Shown here in pieces: positions 27,066-35,422 of a stretch of 64,000 nt of DNA. The notes below the pieces were generated by a model. The model worked only from the letters and a program-made list of their open reading frames with translations, made no database searches and was not told the origin of the DNA. Both the position numbers and the translations under genes were made by a program. Origin of the DNA: JAHRAW01 sp965243285 (lineage in GTDB: Bacteria; Pseudomonadota; Gammaproteobacteria; Arenicellales; Poriferihabitantaceae); the NCBI GenBank assembly GCA_965243285.1, contig OZ251537.1:992001-1056000 (forward strand), given 5' to 3'. Position 1 is the first letter of the stretch. Every line of letters begins with the position of its first letter.

Positions 27066-27486
27066 GGGTTATATATTTAAATCTGCTTGGCGTTGTTTGC
27101 TGTTGATTTTGATGTTGATTTTTGCTGTTTTAAGGATTTGCTCCACCCTATCTTTGAGGGTGTGCGAAAAGCCCTCGCTGACTAAGGAAAATGAAGGAAA
27201 AGTATCATTTTCAAAATTTAAACAATAAGCAATAGCAACACTTTCGCCTGATTTTTTAACAACGCCAACCGAAATTTTAATCAAGAATGGCCTTTTCGCA
27301 CACCCTCCTTTTTAGGGGGGAGGCAAAACTGGCGATGAAGCCGCCAGTTTTGACTCCCCCTCCAAAAAGCAAAAGCTAAGGGGAGTGAAGACTAAAAGCC
27401 AAAGCCAAAGCCAAAGCCAAAAGCCAAAGCCAAAGCCAAAGCCAACAGCCAAAGCCAAAGCCAAAGCCAAAGCCAAAGCCAAAGCC
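27066..27486. mobile_element. Family A element, right end missing, carrying a nested family C element
   Basis: Left end GGGTTATATATTTAAATCTG is a degenerate family A terminus. GTTGATTTTGATG repeats and a CTCCACCCTATCTTT segment follow, interrupted by the family C element (27156-27307). Next come a CAAAACTGGCG...CGCCAGTTTTG hairpin, CTCCCCCTCC...GGGGAGTG and a long AAAGCCAAAGCC array to 27486. No right terminus seen. Fills the 580-bp gap before the minus-strand dehydrogenase gene. Confidence 0.75.
27156..27307 (-). mobile_element. Family C inverted-repeat element (152 bp), copy 1
   Basis: Terminal inverted repeats GAGGGTGTGCGAAAAG / CTTTTCGCACACCCTC are perfect over 16 bp. Flanks read CCTATCTTT and CTTTTTAGG, whereas the paralogous site at about 8591-8603 reads CCTATCTTTTTAGG uninterrupted, so this is an insertion with a 4-bp CTTT duplication. 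The same 152-bp sequence recurs inverted at 46717-46868. On the minus strand it holds a frame with GESVAIAYCLNFENDTFPSF shared by both copies; coding is doubtful. Confidence 0.85.
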
Positions 27487-27534
27487 GCTCACCAAATCTA
27501 TCGGTTTTCGGCCAAATTTGCTAAGGCAGGTGCT

Positions 27535-28698
27535 TTAATCCACTGAATCGAGATTCCCTTCGATAGCATGGATGAGCAAATCTCGATAGGCTATGGCGTC
27601 TAAGGGTTGGGGATTGGTGGCGGCGCATGGGTCCACGGCCGCCATGGCGCCGATTTCGTCGACGCGCGCGGTGTCGATGCCTAATTGGGATAAATCATGG
27701 GGGATGCCGATGCGGCGGCGTAAAGTCAGCGTCCACGCTAAAAATCCGTCAAAATTTGGCGGCAAGTCCAGATAGCGCGCCAGCCGGGCGATGCGGGCTT
27801 CGATAACGGGTCGGTTTTTGCGCAAAACATAGGGCATGAGAACGGCGTTGAGGGTGCCGTGATGGGCGTCGTAAATTGCGCCCAACGGATGCGCCAAGGC
27901 GTGCATCGCCCCCAGCCCGCGTTGAAACGCGGTCGCCCCCATGGTCGAGGCGGTGAGCATGGCGCTGCGCGCGGCGAGGTCGGCGCCGTTTTGCACCGCC
28001 GTCGGCAAATGGTTTTTAATCAGCCGCATGCCCTCGATGGCGATGCCCTCGGCCAGGGGGTGGTAGGCCGGCGAGCAATAGGCCTCCAGATTATGCGAAA
28101 GCGCGTCCATGCCGGTGGCGGCGGTCAGATTCGGCGGCAGACCGACGGTCAGTTGCGCGTCCAATAGCACGCAAGCGGGCAGCATTTTCGGGTGAAAAAT
28201 GATGACTTTGCGCCCCTCGGCGGCATGCACGATGAGCGCCGCCCGCCCGACTTCGGAGCCAGTGCCGGCGGTGGTGGGCAGCGCGATGGTCGGCGCGATA
28301 CGGGCAGCATCGGCGCGCCGCCAGTTGTCGCCAACATCTTCCAAATCCCAAATCGCGCAAGTTTGATGCGCCGCCACGGCGATGGTTTTGCCCACATCCA
28401 GAGCGCTGCCGCCGCCTAAGGCGATAACGCCGTCATGGCCGCCACGACGGTAGGCGGCCATGCCAGCGGCGACATTATCGCCATTCGGATTCGCCTTAAT
28501 ATCGCTGAAAACCTCGACCCGCAAACCCGCGGCGGCGCAATTTTTGACGAGCGGCGCGGGCGTGCCGAGCCGCACCAGCCCGGGGTCGGTGACCAGCAGC
28601 GGCGCCGTGATTCCTAACTCATCACACACCGCCGCCAACTCGCCAACCCGCCCGACGCCGGCGCGAATTTCGGTGGGATAATGCCAATCAGCGTTCAT
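27535..28698 (-). CDS. Iron-containing (group III) alcohol dehydrogenase
   Basis: 387-residue NAD(P)-linked dehydrogenase-like protein. The nucleotide-binding stretch GVIALGGGSALDVGKTIAV is followed by the iron-ligand motifs TGMDALSHNLEAY and GLGAMHALAHPLGAIYDAHH. Length and order match the Fe-ADH family. The physiological alcohol or aldehyde cannot be read from sequence. It lies 139 bp from the minus-strand HIU hydrolase gene and is not itself a purine-pathway enzyme. Confidence 0.9.
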   Translation of the reverse strand: MNADWHYPTEIRAGVGRVGELAAVCDELGITAPLLVTDPGLVRLGTPAPLVKNCAAAGLRVEVFSDIKANPNGDNVAAGMAAYRRGGHDGVIALGGGSALDVGKTIAVAAHQTCAIWDLEDVGDNWRRADAARIAPTIALPTTAGTGSEVGRAALIVHAAEGRKVIIFHPKMLPACVLLDAQLTVGLPPNLTAATGMDALSHNLEAYCSPAYHPLAEGIAIEGMRLIKNHLPTAVQNGADLAARSAMLTASTMGATAFQRGLGAMHALAHPLGAIYDAHHGTLNAVLMPYVLRKNRPVIEARIARLARYLDLPPNFDGFLAWTLTLRRRIGIPHDLSQLGIDTARVDEIGAMAAVDPCAATNPQPLDAIAYRDLLIHAIEGNLDSVD

Positions 28699-28837
28699 GC
28701 GGGGGGTATTGTCGTGAAATGCGGGGCGATATGGCCGCCGCCTTTATGTTGTGGCGGAGTGGTTGCGAAAATCGCCGCCAGCAGCTGCGAGGCAACCATG
28801 GCGTTTAGAATCCGCTCGCTAAATCTTGCCCGCACCG

Positions 28838-29203
28838 CTAACTGCCGCGATAGGTGGAGTAGCCGAACGGATTGAGCAGCAACGGCACATGGTAGTGCTG
28901 GCCATCGTCGGCGATGGCAAACACCACCGACACCTGCGGGTAAAAACACGCCACGCCGCGCGCCGCGAAGTAGCCGCCGGTGTCAAAAATCAGCCGATAA
29001 ACCCCGCCCGCCAACTTGTCTGCGCCGCATAGGTTTGCGCATCGCCCATCGCCATCGGTGCGGCCGCGACCGCATTCACGCCACGCCCGGTCGGGGGAAA
29101 AGTCGCCAGATTCACGCGCAACCTGCGCCGCCAGCGCCACCGCCACTCCAGCCGCCGGCGCCCCGCGTGAGGTATCCAAAATGTGCGTGGTAATTTGGCT
29201 CAT
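28838..29203 (-). CDS. uraH: 5-hydroxyisourate hydrolase (transthyretin-like)
   Basis: 121-residue transthyretin-related HIU hydrolase, which opens 5-hydroxyisourate to OHCU after urate oxidation. Hallmarks are the N-terminal ITTHILDTSRGAPA and the C-terminal HVPLLLNPFGYSTYRGS, with the invariant YRGS tetrapeptide at the end. It pairs with the OHCU decarboxylase gene 88 bp upstream on the same strand. Confidence 0.95.
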   Translation of the reverse strand: MSQITTHILDTSRGAPAAGVAVALAAQVARESGDFSPDRAWRECGRGRTDGDGRCANLCGADKLAGGVYRLIFDTGGYFAARGVACFYPQVSVVFAIADDGQHYHVPLLLNPFGYSTYRGS

Positions 29204-29291
29204 GGTTTAGCGTAGTGGGGCCGGCGTAGCGGCTCGGTGGTGATTAAAAAATGGCGGCGGCCGGATTCACGGCCATTTATCGCCGAAAAAT

Positions 29292-29864
29292 CTAATCATC
29301 CCCAGCCAGCAATTTATGAATTCGCAATGCGGTGATTTTACGCTGTTCCTCGGCCGCGGCTTTGATTTCTGTGGCGCGGTCATGGTCGAGCCGCCCTTGC
29401 AGCAATTCCAGCATTTCGCCGCCGCCTTTACCGCTCGCGCAGACGATGAAAATGAAGCCGAATTTGCTTTCGTATCGCGCATTGCCGCGCGCCAGCGCCG
29501 CGCTCACCGGCGCCGACGCCGCCGTGGCGCCGGCCTGTTCATCGCTGGCCAAGGCGGTGGCGTTAGGCGCGCAAAGCGCGGCCGAATTTGTGGAATTCGC
29601 CGAATCAGCGTTCGAATCGGCGCGTACATCGGCCTCCACCGGCGGCGGCTGACCGATTTTCGGGTGGCCGCGAAAGGCCTCGAGAAAATCCGCCTCGACC
29701 AGCGCCCGCCAATGGGAATCGGCCGCAGTCAGCAGTTGCGCCGCAGATTCATAAGGTCGCCCGGCCACCATCCGCGCCCGCCACTGCGTGCTGGCGCAAC
29801 ACCGCGCTATCCAAGCGCCGGCATCGGCGGCATCGGCGCGGTTAAAATCATCCAGAGCATTCAT
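29292..29864 (-). CDS. uraD: 2-oxo-4-hydroxy-4-carboxy-5-ureidoimidazoline decarboxylase
   Basis: OHCU decarboxylase, forming S-allantoin. FRGHPKIG (active-site His region) and the ESKFGFIFIVCASGK segment match the family, with AEEQRKITALRIHKLL at the C-terminus. I start at 29864 (MNALDDFNRADA), giving 190 residues; upstream codons to 29984 look non-homologous. An Ala/Asn/Ser-rich stretch (VRADSNADSANSTNSAAL and following) is inserted between the two conserved blocks, another in-frame low-complexity expansion. Confidence 0.9.
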   Translation of the reverse strand: MNALDDFNRADAADAGAWIARCCASTQWRARMVAGRPYESAAQLLTAADSHWRALVEADFLEAFRGHPKIGQPPPVEADVRADSNADSANSTNSAALCAPNATALASDEQAGATAASAPVSAALARGNARYESKFGFIFIVCASGKGGGEMLELLQGRLDHDRATEIKAAAEEQRKITALRIHKLLAGDD

Positions 29865-30056
29865 CGCGTCATGGTTAAAAAAATCTACCCACTCGGTCAA
29901 GCACATTGTGCTGCTGATCATTTGGGTTGATGGGTTTGCCAGCTGGCCACTGCGCCGCGCTATGTACATCAACCCTCCCCCCAAATCTGGCGAAAAGTCG
30001 CCCGCGGCTTATAATCGCCACCCCACCCCCGTAGCCATCAGCAACCCCATCACGGC

Positions 30057-31367
30057 ATGACCATCACTGCGCATCGCGGGGAAATTCTGCATTTTCTCGA
30101 TGACCCGGGCGACCAAATTGACGCCGCCGCCGACGCCACCGCCGCGACCGCGTGGCAATATTTCCCAGACGGCGTGTTGGTGGTGGAGCGCGGGCGGGTG
30201 GCCGCGTGCGGCGCGGCGGCCGAGGTGTTGCCGCGCTGGCCCGGGGCCGCGCCGCTGGCCCATCCACACTGCTTGCTCGTGCCCGGGCTCATCGATACCC
30301 ATGTGCACTACCCGCAGTGCGAGGTCATCGCGGCCTACGGCGCGCAACTGCTGACTTGGTTGGAGCAACACACTTATCCGGCTGAAGCGCGATTTGGCGA
30401 GCGCGCCCACGCCGAGCGCGTGGCGGCATTTTTTTTGGATGAATTGCTGCGCTGCGGCACCACCACAGCCATGGTGTTTGCCACCAGCCACGCGACCTCG
30501 GTGGAGGCGTTTTTCGCCGCCGCCCAAGCGCGCAATTTGCGCATGATCTGCGGCAAGGTGATGATGGATCGCAACGCCCCGCCGGCCTTGTGCGACACGC
30601 CGCAATCGAGTTTTGACGATAGCGCCGCGCTCATCGAGCGCTGGCACGGCGCCGGGCGGCTCGGCTATGCGGTGACGCCGCGCTTCGCGCCGACTTCGTC
30701 CTCGCGCCAGCTGCAGTTGGCCGGCGAATTATTGGCGCAACACCCCGGCGTGCACTTGCACACCCACCTCGCCGAAAACACCCGCGAATGCGAATGGGTG
30801 GCGGAATTGTTTCCGCATAGCCGAGATTATCTAGATGTTTATGAGCGCCACGGCTTGCTCGGTCGGCGCGCCGTGTTCGCCCACGGCATCCATCTGTGCG
30901 CGCGCGAATGGTCGGCGTTAGCGGCCAGCGGCAGCAACATCGCCTTTTGCCCGACTTCGAATTTATTCATCGGCAGCGGTTTGTTTGCGTTGGCGCGCGC
31001 CGATGCGCATGGCGTGCGCGTCGGTTTAGGCACCGATGTGGGCGGCGGCGATTCATTCTCCATGCTGCGCACGGTAAACGAAGCGTACAAAGTACAACAA
31101 TTACAGGGCAACAATTTGTCGCCGTTGCGCGCCTTGTACCTCGCCACCCTCGGCGGCGCCCGCGCCCTCGACTTGCACCATCACATCGGCAATTTCGCAG
31201 TGGGTAAGGAGGCGGATTTCATCACCCTCGACTATCGCGCCACGCCGTTGCTCGAATTTAGGCTAGCGACCTGCAAAAATTTAGCGGAGAAATTATTCGC
31301 GCTATTGATGTTGGGCGACGAGCGCGCCATCGGCGGGGTGTGGGTGATGGGCGAAAAGGCGGGGTGA
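30057..31367 (+). CDS. guaD: Guanine deaminase
   Basis: 436-residue amidohydrolase-superfamily guanine deaminase converting guanine to xanthine and ammonia. The metal-binding DTHVHYPQ motif is followed by the substrate region YGAQLLTWLEQHTYPAE. Further features are HLHTHLAENTREC, FAHGIHL and GLGTDVGGGDSFSML, all characteristic of GuaD. It is divergent from uraD and convergent with xdhC; its product feeds xanthine dehydrogenase encoded just beyond. Confidence 0.95.
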   Translation: MTITAHRGEILHFLDDPGDQIDAAADATAATAWQYFPDGVLVVERGRVAACGAAAEVLPRWPGAAPLAHPHCLLVPGLIDTHVHYPQCEVIAAYGAQLLTWLEQHTYPAEARFGERAHAERVAAFFLDELLRCGTTTAMVFATSHATSVEAFFAAAQARNLRMICGKVMMDRNAPPALCDTPQSSFDDSAALIERWHGAGRLGYAVTPRFAPTSSSRQLQLAGELLAQHPGVHLHTHLAENTRECEWVAELFPHSRDYLDVYERHGLLGRRAVFAHGIHLCAREWSALAASGSNIAFCPTSNLFIGSGLFALARADAHGVRVGLGTDVGGGDSFSMLRTVNEAYKVQQLQGNNLSPLRALYLATLGGARALDLHHHIGNFAVGKEADFITLDYRATPLLEFRLATCKNLAEKLFALLMLGDERAIGGVWVMGEKAG

Positions 31368-31386
31368 TTTTGTCGGCGCGATTCGG

Positions 31387-32214
31387 TTATGTGGGTGTGG
31401 ATGGGGCGGGCTGGGCGCTGGGTTGGGTGCAGGGTTGTGCTGCATGGCGCAGCGCCAATAATTGGCCGGCGACCGATACCGCGACTTCCATCGGGGCTTT
31501 GCCGGGGATGGCGGGCAAGCCGATGGGGCAGGTGAGGCTGGCCAGTTCGGTCTCGGTGAAGCCCTTTTTTCGCAGGCGGCTGCGAAATTTGGCGGCTTTG
31601 GAACGCGAGCCGATCAAACCGCAATACGCGCTGTCGCGGCGGCTGAGAATGGCCTCGCATAATTCGAAATCATCATCATGGCGGTGCGTCATAATTAAGT
31701 AATAGGCCCCGGGCGGGCAGTTTTCCACCGCCGTCACCGGGTTTTGTATACATGTGGTGTGGATGTTGCTGGCCTCGGGCAGCAGGGCGCGGGCGCCGGT
31801 GAGGGTGTCGCGGCGCGAATCCAGCCACGCCACCCGGCACGGCAGCGCCGATAAAATGCTCGCCAGCGCCCGCCCCACATGCCCAGCGCCGAACAACACC
31901 ACATTAAACGCGCACGGCGGAAAGCATTCGAACAACAAAACCACCCGCCCGCCGCAACATTGCGCGACATCCTTGCCCAACGAAAAAGGGCGGCACTCGG
32001 TGACGGCGCGCCCGGCAACGAGCAATTGCGCGGCGATGTCGAGCGCCTGGTATTCGAGTTGCCCGCCGCCGATGGAATCGTAACTTTCACCGCCGCCGAG
32101 CACCATTTTGGCGGCCGCATCCCGCGGCGCCGAGCCTTCGGTATCGAGCACCGTGATCAAGACGAAGCCGGTGTTGTCACGCGCCAGCCGGGCGGTGGCG
32201 TCAAGCCATTTCAT
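31387..32214 (-). CDS. xdhC: Xanthine dehydrogenase accessory protein XdhC
   Basis: 275-residue XdhC, which binds molybdenum cofactor, promotes its sulphuration and inserts it into XdhB. VLITVLDTEGSAPRDAAAKM with SIGGGQLEYQAL form the XdhC_CoxI domain. NVVLFGAGHVGRALASIL begins the C-terminal Rossmann-like domain. Start placed at 32214 (MKWLDATARL). It lies downstream of xdhAB, separated by a 700-bp repeat-filled gap. Confidence 0.92.
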   Translation of the reverse strand: MKWLDATARLARDNTGFVLITVLDTEGSAPRDAAAKMVLGGGESYDSIGGGQLEYQALDIAAQLLVAGRAVTECRPFSLGKDVAQCCGGRVVLLFECFPPCAFNVVLFGAGHVGRALASILSALPCRVAWLDSRRDTLTGARALLPEASNIHTTCIQNPVTAVENCPPGAYYLIMTHRHDDDFELCEAILSRRDSAYCGLIGSRSKAAKFRSRLRKKGFTETELASLTCPIGLPAIPGKAPMEVAVSVAGQLLALRHAAQPCTQPSAQPAPSTPT

Positions 32215-32308
32215 GGGCGGGTATGGTGGTGGTGGTGACATAAGGCGAGTATCATGTTTGCGGCAGCTAAGTTGTAGACATTAAATGTAGGGGTGTCATT
32301 TAATTTTA

Positions 32309-32829
32309 GGGATCTATATATCTAAATTTGTATGGTGGGTTTGGTTTTGATGTTGATGTTGATGTTGCTTTTCGCCTTTAGTGTTCGCTCCCCCCATGCT
32401 TTTTCGGGAGGGGGAGCCAAAGCAGAGCCGCGCCGACAGGCGTGGGCTGCTTTGGTGGGGGGATATCTTTAATATTAGGTTTTACTTAGATTTTTGATTT
32501 TCGCTGTTTCGTTTTTGTCTTTAAATTTTCACCCCATCAGCCACAAAATATGCGTTAAAAGACACAACATCAACCTCAACATCAACATCAACATCAAAAG
32601 CCAACATCAAAAGCCAACATCAAAAGCCAACATCAAAAGCCAACATCAAAAGCCAACATCAAAAGCAACAGCAAAAGCCAAAAGCCAACAGCAAAAGCAA
32701 CAGCCAAAAGCCAACAGCAAAAGCAAAAAGCCAACAGCAAAAGCCAAATCAGCTAGCGCCTAACGGCTCGATCAGATTTCACTTCCAAGTAAATAGCAAC
32801 TTAATAATGAGGGGGTAGGAATATAACGC
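32309..32829. mobile_element. Family A inverted-repeat element, copy 3 (521 bp)
   Basis: Left end GGGATCTATATATCTAAATT; right end containing AAATAGCAACTTAATAATGA and GGAATATAACGCCC. Flanking 8-mers TAATTTTA (32301-32308) and TAATGTTA (32830-32837) match at 7 of 8. The interior carries GTTGATGTTGATGTTGC repeats, a GCTCCCCCC...GGGGGAGC hairpin, a CAAAGCAGAGCCGCGCCGAC...CTGCTTTG hairpin shared with 19.2 kb, and CAACATCAAAAGC/AACAGCAAAAGC arrays. It fills most of the xdhC-xdhB gap. Confidence 0.83.
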
Positions 32830-32929
32830 CCTAATGTTAATCGCAGTTATGGCCTTATATAATTTCATTATGGTCGTGGAGGGGGGATTTTCATCAACCA
32901 CAAACAGGGTCGCGTGATTTAAATTCACG

Positions 32930-35422
32930 CTATCTAATTTTAATCGCATCCACCGCGTTTAGAATCTCTTCGGGGGTGGCGGGGGCGTGTAGGCTTGGGC
33001 AAATTTTATAATCGGCTAACGAGGCGATGGCGTCGCGGATGGCGCACCAGGCGGAAATGGCTAACATCAGCGGCGGTTCGCCGACCGCCTTGGATTGAAA
33101 AATGGTGGCTTCGGCGTTCGGTGAGTTTTCCAGCAGGCGGGCGTTGAAGATGGGCGGGGCATCGGCGATGGCGGGGATTTTATAGGTTGCGGGGCCATCG
33201 GTCAGCAAGCGGCCGCGCGCGTCCCATTTTAGTTCTTCGCAGGTCAGCCAGCCGACTCCTTGGATATAGCCGCCTTCGATTTGCCCGAGGTCCACGGCCG
33301 GGTTTATCGAGCGTCCGACATCGTGAATGATGTCGGCGCGCAGCAGTTTGTATTCGCCGCTCAAGGTGTCGATAACCACCTCGGACACCGCGGCGCCGCA
33401 GGCGTAATAAAAAAACGGCCGCCCGGTTGCCGTTTCGCGGCAATAATGAATCTTCGGCGTTTTATAAAAACCGCGCGCCGACAACGGCACTCGCGCCAGC
33501 CATGCCGAGGTGGCGACTTCGCGCAGCGAGAGGCGGCGGCCGGCGACGGTGATTGCATCATCGGCGAACACCACTTGGGATTCGGCGGCGCCATGCTGCG
33601 CGCACAAGTGCGCAGTCAGGCGTTGCTTGATGGCGCGCGCGGCGCGGCGGGCCGCCATGCCGTTGATGTCGGCGCCGCTGGAGGCGGCGGTGGGGGCGGT
33701 GTTGGGCACTTTGTCGGTGCGCGTGGCCGACACCGTGACGCGCCCGGCATGCACGCCCAATTCGGCGGCGACGATTTGCGCGATTTTAATCATCAGCCCT
33801 TGCCCCATTTCGGTGCCGCCGTGATTCACCAAAATGCTGCCGTCGGTATACACATGCAACAACGCGCCGGCTTGATTCAAATGCGCGGCGGTGAACGAGA
33901 TGCCGAACTTCACCGGCGTCAGCGCTAGGCCTTTTTTGAGCGTGGTATGGGTGGCGTTGAAGTGCTTGATTTGCGCGCGGCGCGGCCAATAGTCGGCTTC
34001 GGTTTCGAGTTGGCGGATGATGGCCGGGGCCGTGAAGTCGGTGACCGTTTGATGATAGGGCGTGATGTTGCGCGGCGTCGCGGTGGGGTTATCGATAGTG
34101 TTAACATTATCGACTTTATCGATACCATCGATACCGTCGGCAACATCGATATTAATATCATGCGCATTATCGTCGGCATTAACATTATTAACATCGACAT
34201 TATTGTCACCATCGACATCGATATCAACACCATTAACATCATCGACATTAACACCACCACCATCGCCACCCTCATCATATAAATTAATCTTGCGAATACT
34301 CAATGCATCCTTGCCTAACGCATAGGCGATTTCATCGATCACCGCCTCCATCGCCAGCATGCCTTGCGGGCCGCCGAAGCCGCGAAAGGCGGTGTTCGAT
34401 ACCGTGTGAGTTTTGCAGCGCAATCCGTCGATGGTTACATTCGGCAGGTAATAGCAGTTGTCGCAATGAAACATGGCGCGGTCGACGATGGCGTCCGATA
34501 AATCCGGCGAGTTGCCGCATTGCCCGGCCAAGGTGTACTTGATGGCGGTGATGAGGCCGGCGTCATCGAAGCCGACCTCATAGCGATTGACAAAGGGGTG
34601 GCGCTTGCCGGTCATCACCATGTCATCGCGCCGCGCCAGCCGGCACACCACGGCGCGCCCGCAGCGCACCGCGAACAGCGCCGCCAAGCACGCCCACGGC
34701 CCGGCGTGGGTTTCCTTGCCGCCAAAACCGCCGCCCATGCGCCGCGTCGCCAGCACCACTTTGCTCATCGGCAACCCCAAAACTTGCGCCACTAATTTTT
34801 GCGTCTCGGTGGGGTTTTGATTGGAGCTATGGATGGTGACGCCGCCGTCCTCCTCTGGAATGGCGGTGGAAACTTGCCCTTCGAGATAAAAATGCTCCTG
34901 CCCGCCGATGCGTAATTCGCCGCACAAACGATGCGCCGCAGCCGCCAGCGCCGCATCGGCATCGCCGCGTTGCATTCGATGCGGTGGGCGCACATAAAAT
35001 TGTTGCTCGATGGCGGCGGCTAAATCTAACACCGGCGGTAATTCGTGGTATTCGATGCGCGCTAATTTCGCCGCCCGCCGGGCGCTGGCGGAATCCGTCG
35101 CCGCCACCGCAAACAACGGCTGCCCGACATATTCGATTGCATCGCTTGCCAACAACGGGTCGCCGGGAAACACCGGCCCGAGGTCCAACTCGCCCGGCAC
35201 ATCGGCCGCCGTCACCACATCCACCACGCCCGGCGCCGCCCACACTTGCGATAAATCCATGCTTGCCACCCGCCCATGGGCGATGGCGCTGCCGCCGGCG
35301 CAAGCGTACAACTGTCCAGCGACATCGACGCGGTCATCCACATAACGCGCCGCGCCGGTTACATGTTTGCGCGCGCTATCGTGGGCGAGGGGCTGGCCGA
35401 TGGCGGGTTGGGATTCAGGCAT
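32930..35422 (-). CDS. xdhB: Xanthine dehydrogenase molybdopterin-binding subunit XdhB
   Basis: 830-residue large subunit that oxidises hypoxanthine and xanthine to urate. GQEHFYLEGQVSTAIPEEDG, the RRMGGGFGGKE segment (Moco-binding glycine motif), NTAFRGFGGPQGM and SKAVGEPPLMLAISAW (with the catalytic Glu region) are present. Residues about 383-449 are an Asp/Val/Asn/Ile repeat between NLYDEG and NITPYHQTV that normal XdhB lacks; it arises from ATCGAC/ATTAAC-type DNA repeats. The start overlaps the xdhA end by 8 bp, so the two are translationally coupled. Confidence 0.94.
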   Translation of the reverse strand: MPESQPAIGQPLAHDSARKHVTGAARYVDDRVDVAGQLYACAGGSAIAHGRVASMDLSQVWAAPGVVDVVTAADVPGELDLGPVFPGDPLLASDAIEYVGQPLFAVAATDSASARRAAKLARIEYHELPPVLDLAAAIEQQFYVRPPHRMQRGDADAALAAAAHRLCGELRIGGQEHFYLEGQVSTAIPEEDGGVTIHSSNQNPTETQKLVAQVLGLPMSKVVLATRRMGGGFGGKETHAGPWACLAALFAVRCGRAVVCRLARRDDMVMTGKRHPFVNRYEVGFDDAGLITAIKYTLAGQCGNSPDLSDAIVDRAMFHCDNCYYLPNVTIDGLRCKTHTVSNTAFRGFGGPQGMLAMEAVIDEIAYALGKDALSIRKINLYDEGGDGGGVNVDDVNGVDIDVDGDNNVDVNNVNADDNAHDINIDVADGIDGIDKVDNVNTIDNPTATPRNITPYHQTVTDFTAPAIIRQLETEADYWPRRAQIKHFNATHTTLKKGLALTPVKFGISFTAAHLNQAGALLHVYTDGSILVNHGGTEMGQGLMIKIAQIVAAELGVHAGRVTVSATRTDKVPNTAPTAASSGADINGMAARRAARAIKQRLTAHLCAQHGAAESQVVFADDAITVAGRRLSLREVATSAWLARVPLSARGFYKTPKIHYCRETATGRPFFYYACGAAVSEVVIDTLSGEYKLLRADIIHDVGRSINPAVDLGQIEGGYIQGVGWLTCEELKWDARGRLLTDGPATYKIPAIADAPPIFNARLLENSPNAEATIFQSKAVGEPPLMLAISAWCAIRDAIASLADYKICPSLHAPATPEEILNAVDAIKIR
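34075..34285 (-). repeat. In-frame 6-bp-period repeat expansion in xdhB
   Basis: Degenerate array of ATCGAC, ATTAAC and ATTATC hexamers, all in phase, encoding the Asp/Asn/Val/Ile-rich insertion of XdhB. Base composition is visibly AT-richer than the flanking gene. Confidence 0.8.

Noticed and set aside
27069..27284. 71-residue minus-strand protein as a confident gene
   Set aside because: It lies within the family C element and its end uses family A sequence. The shared peptide is reported as an observation, but coding is unproven.
32494..32763. Asn/Gln/Lys/Ser-repeat protein
   Set aside because: Translation of the CAACATCAAAAGC array within family A copy 3. Equivalent arrays elsewhere are not open in the same frame.
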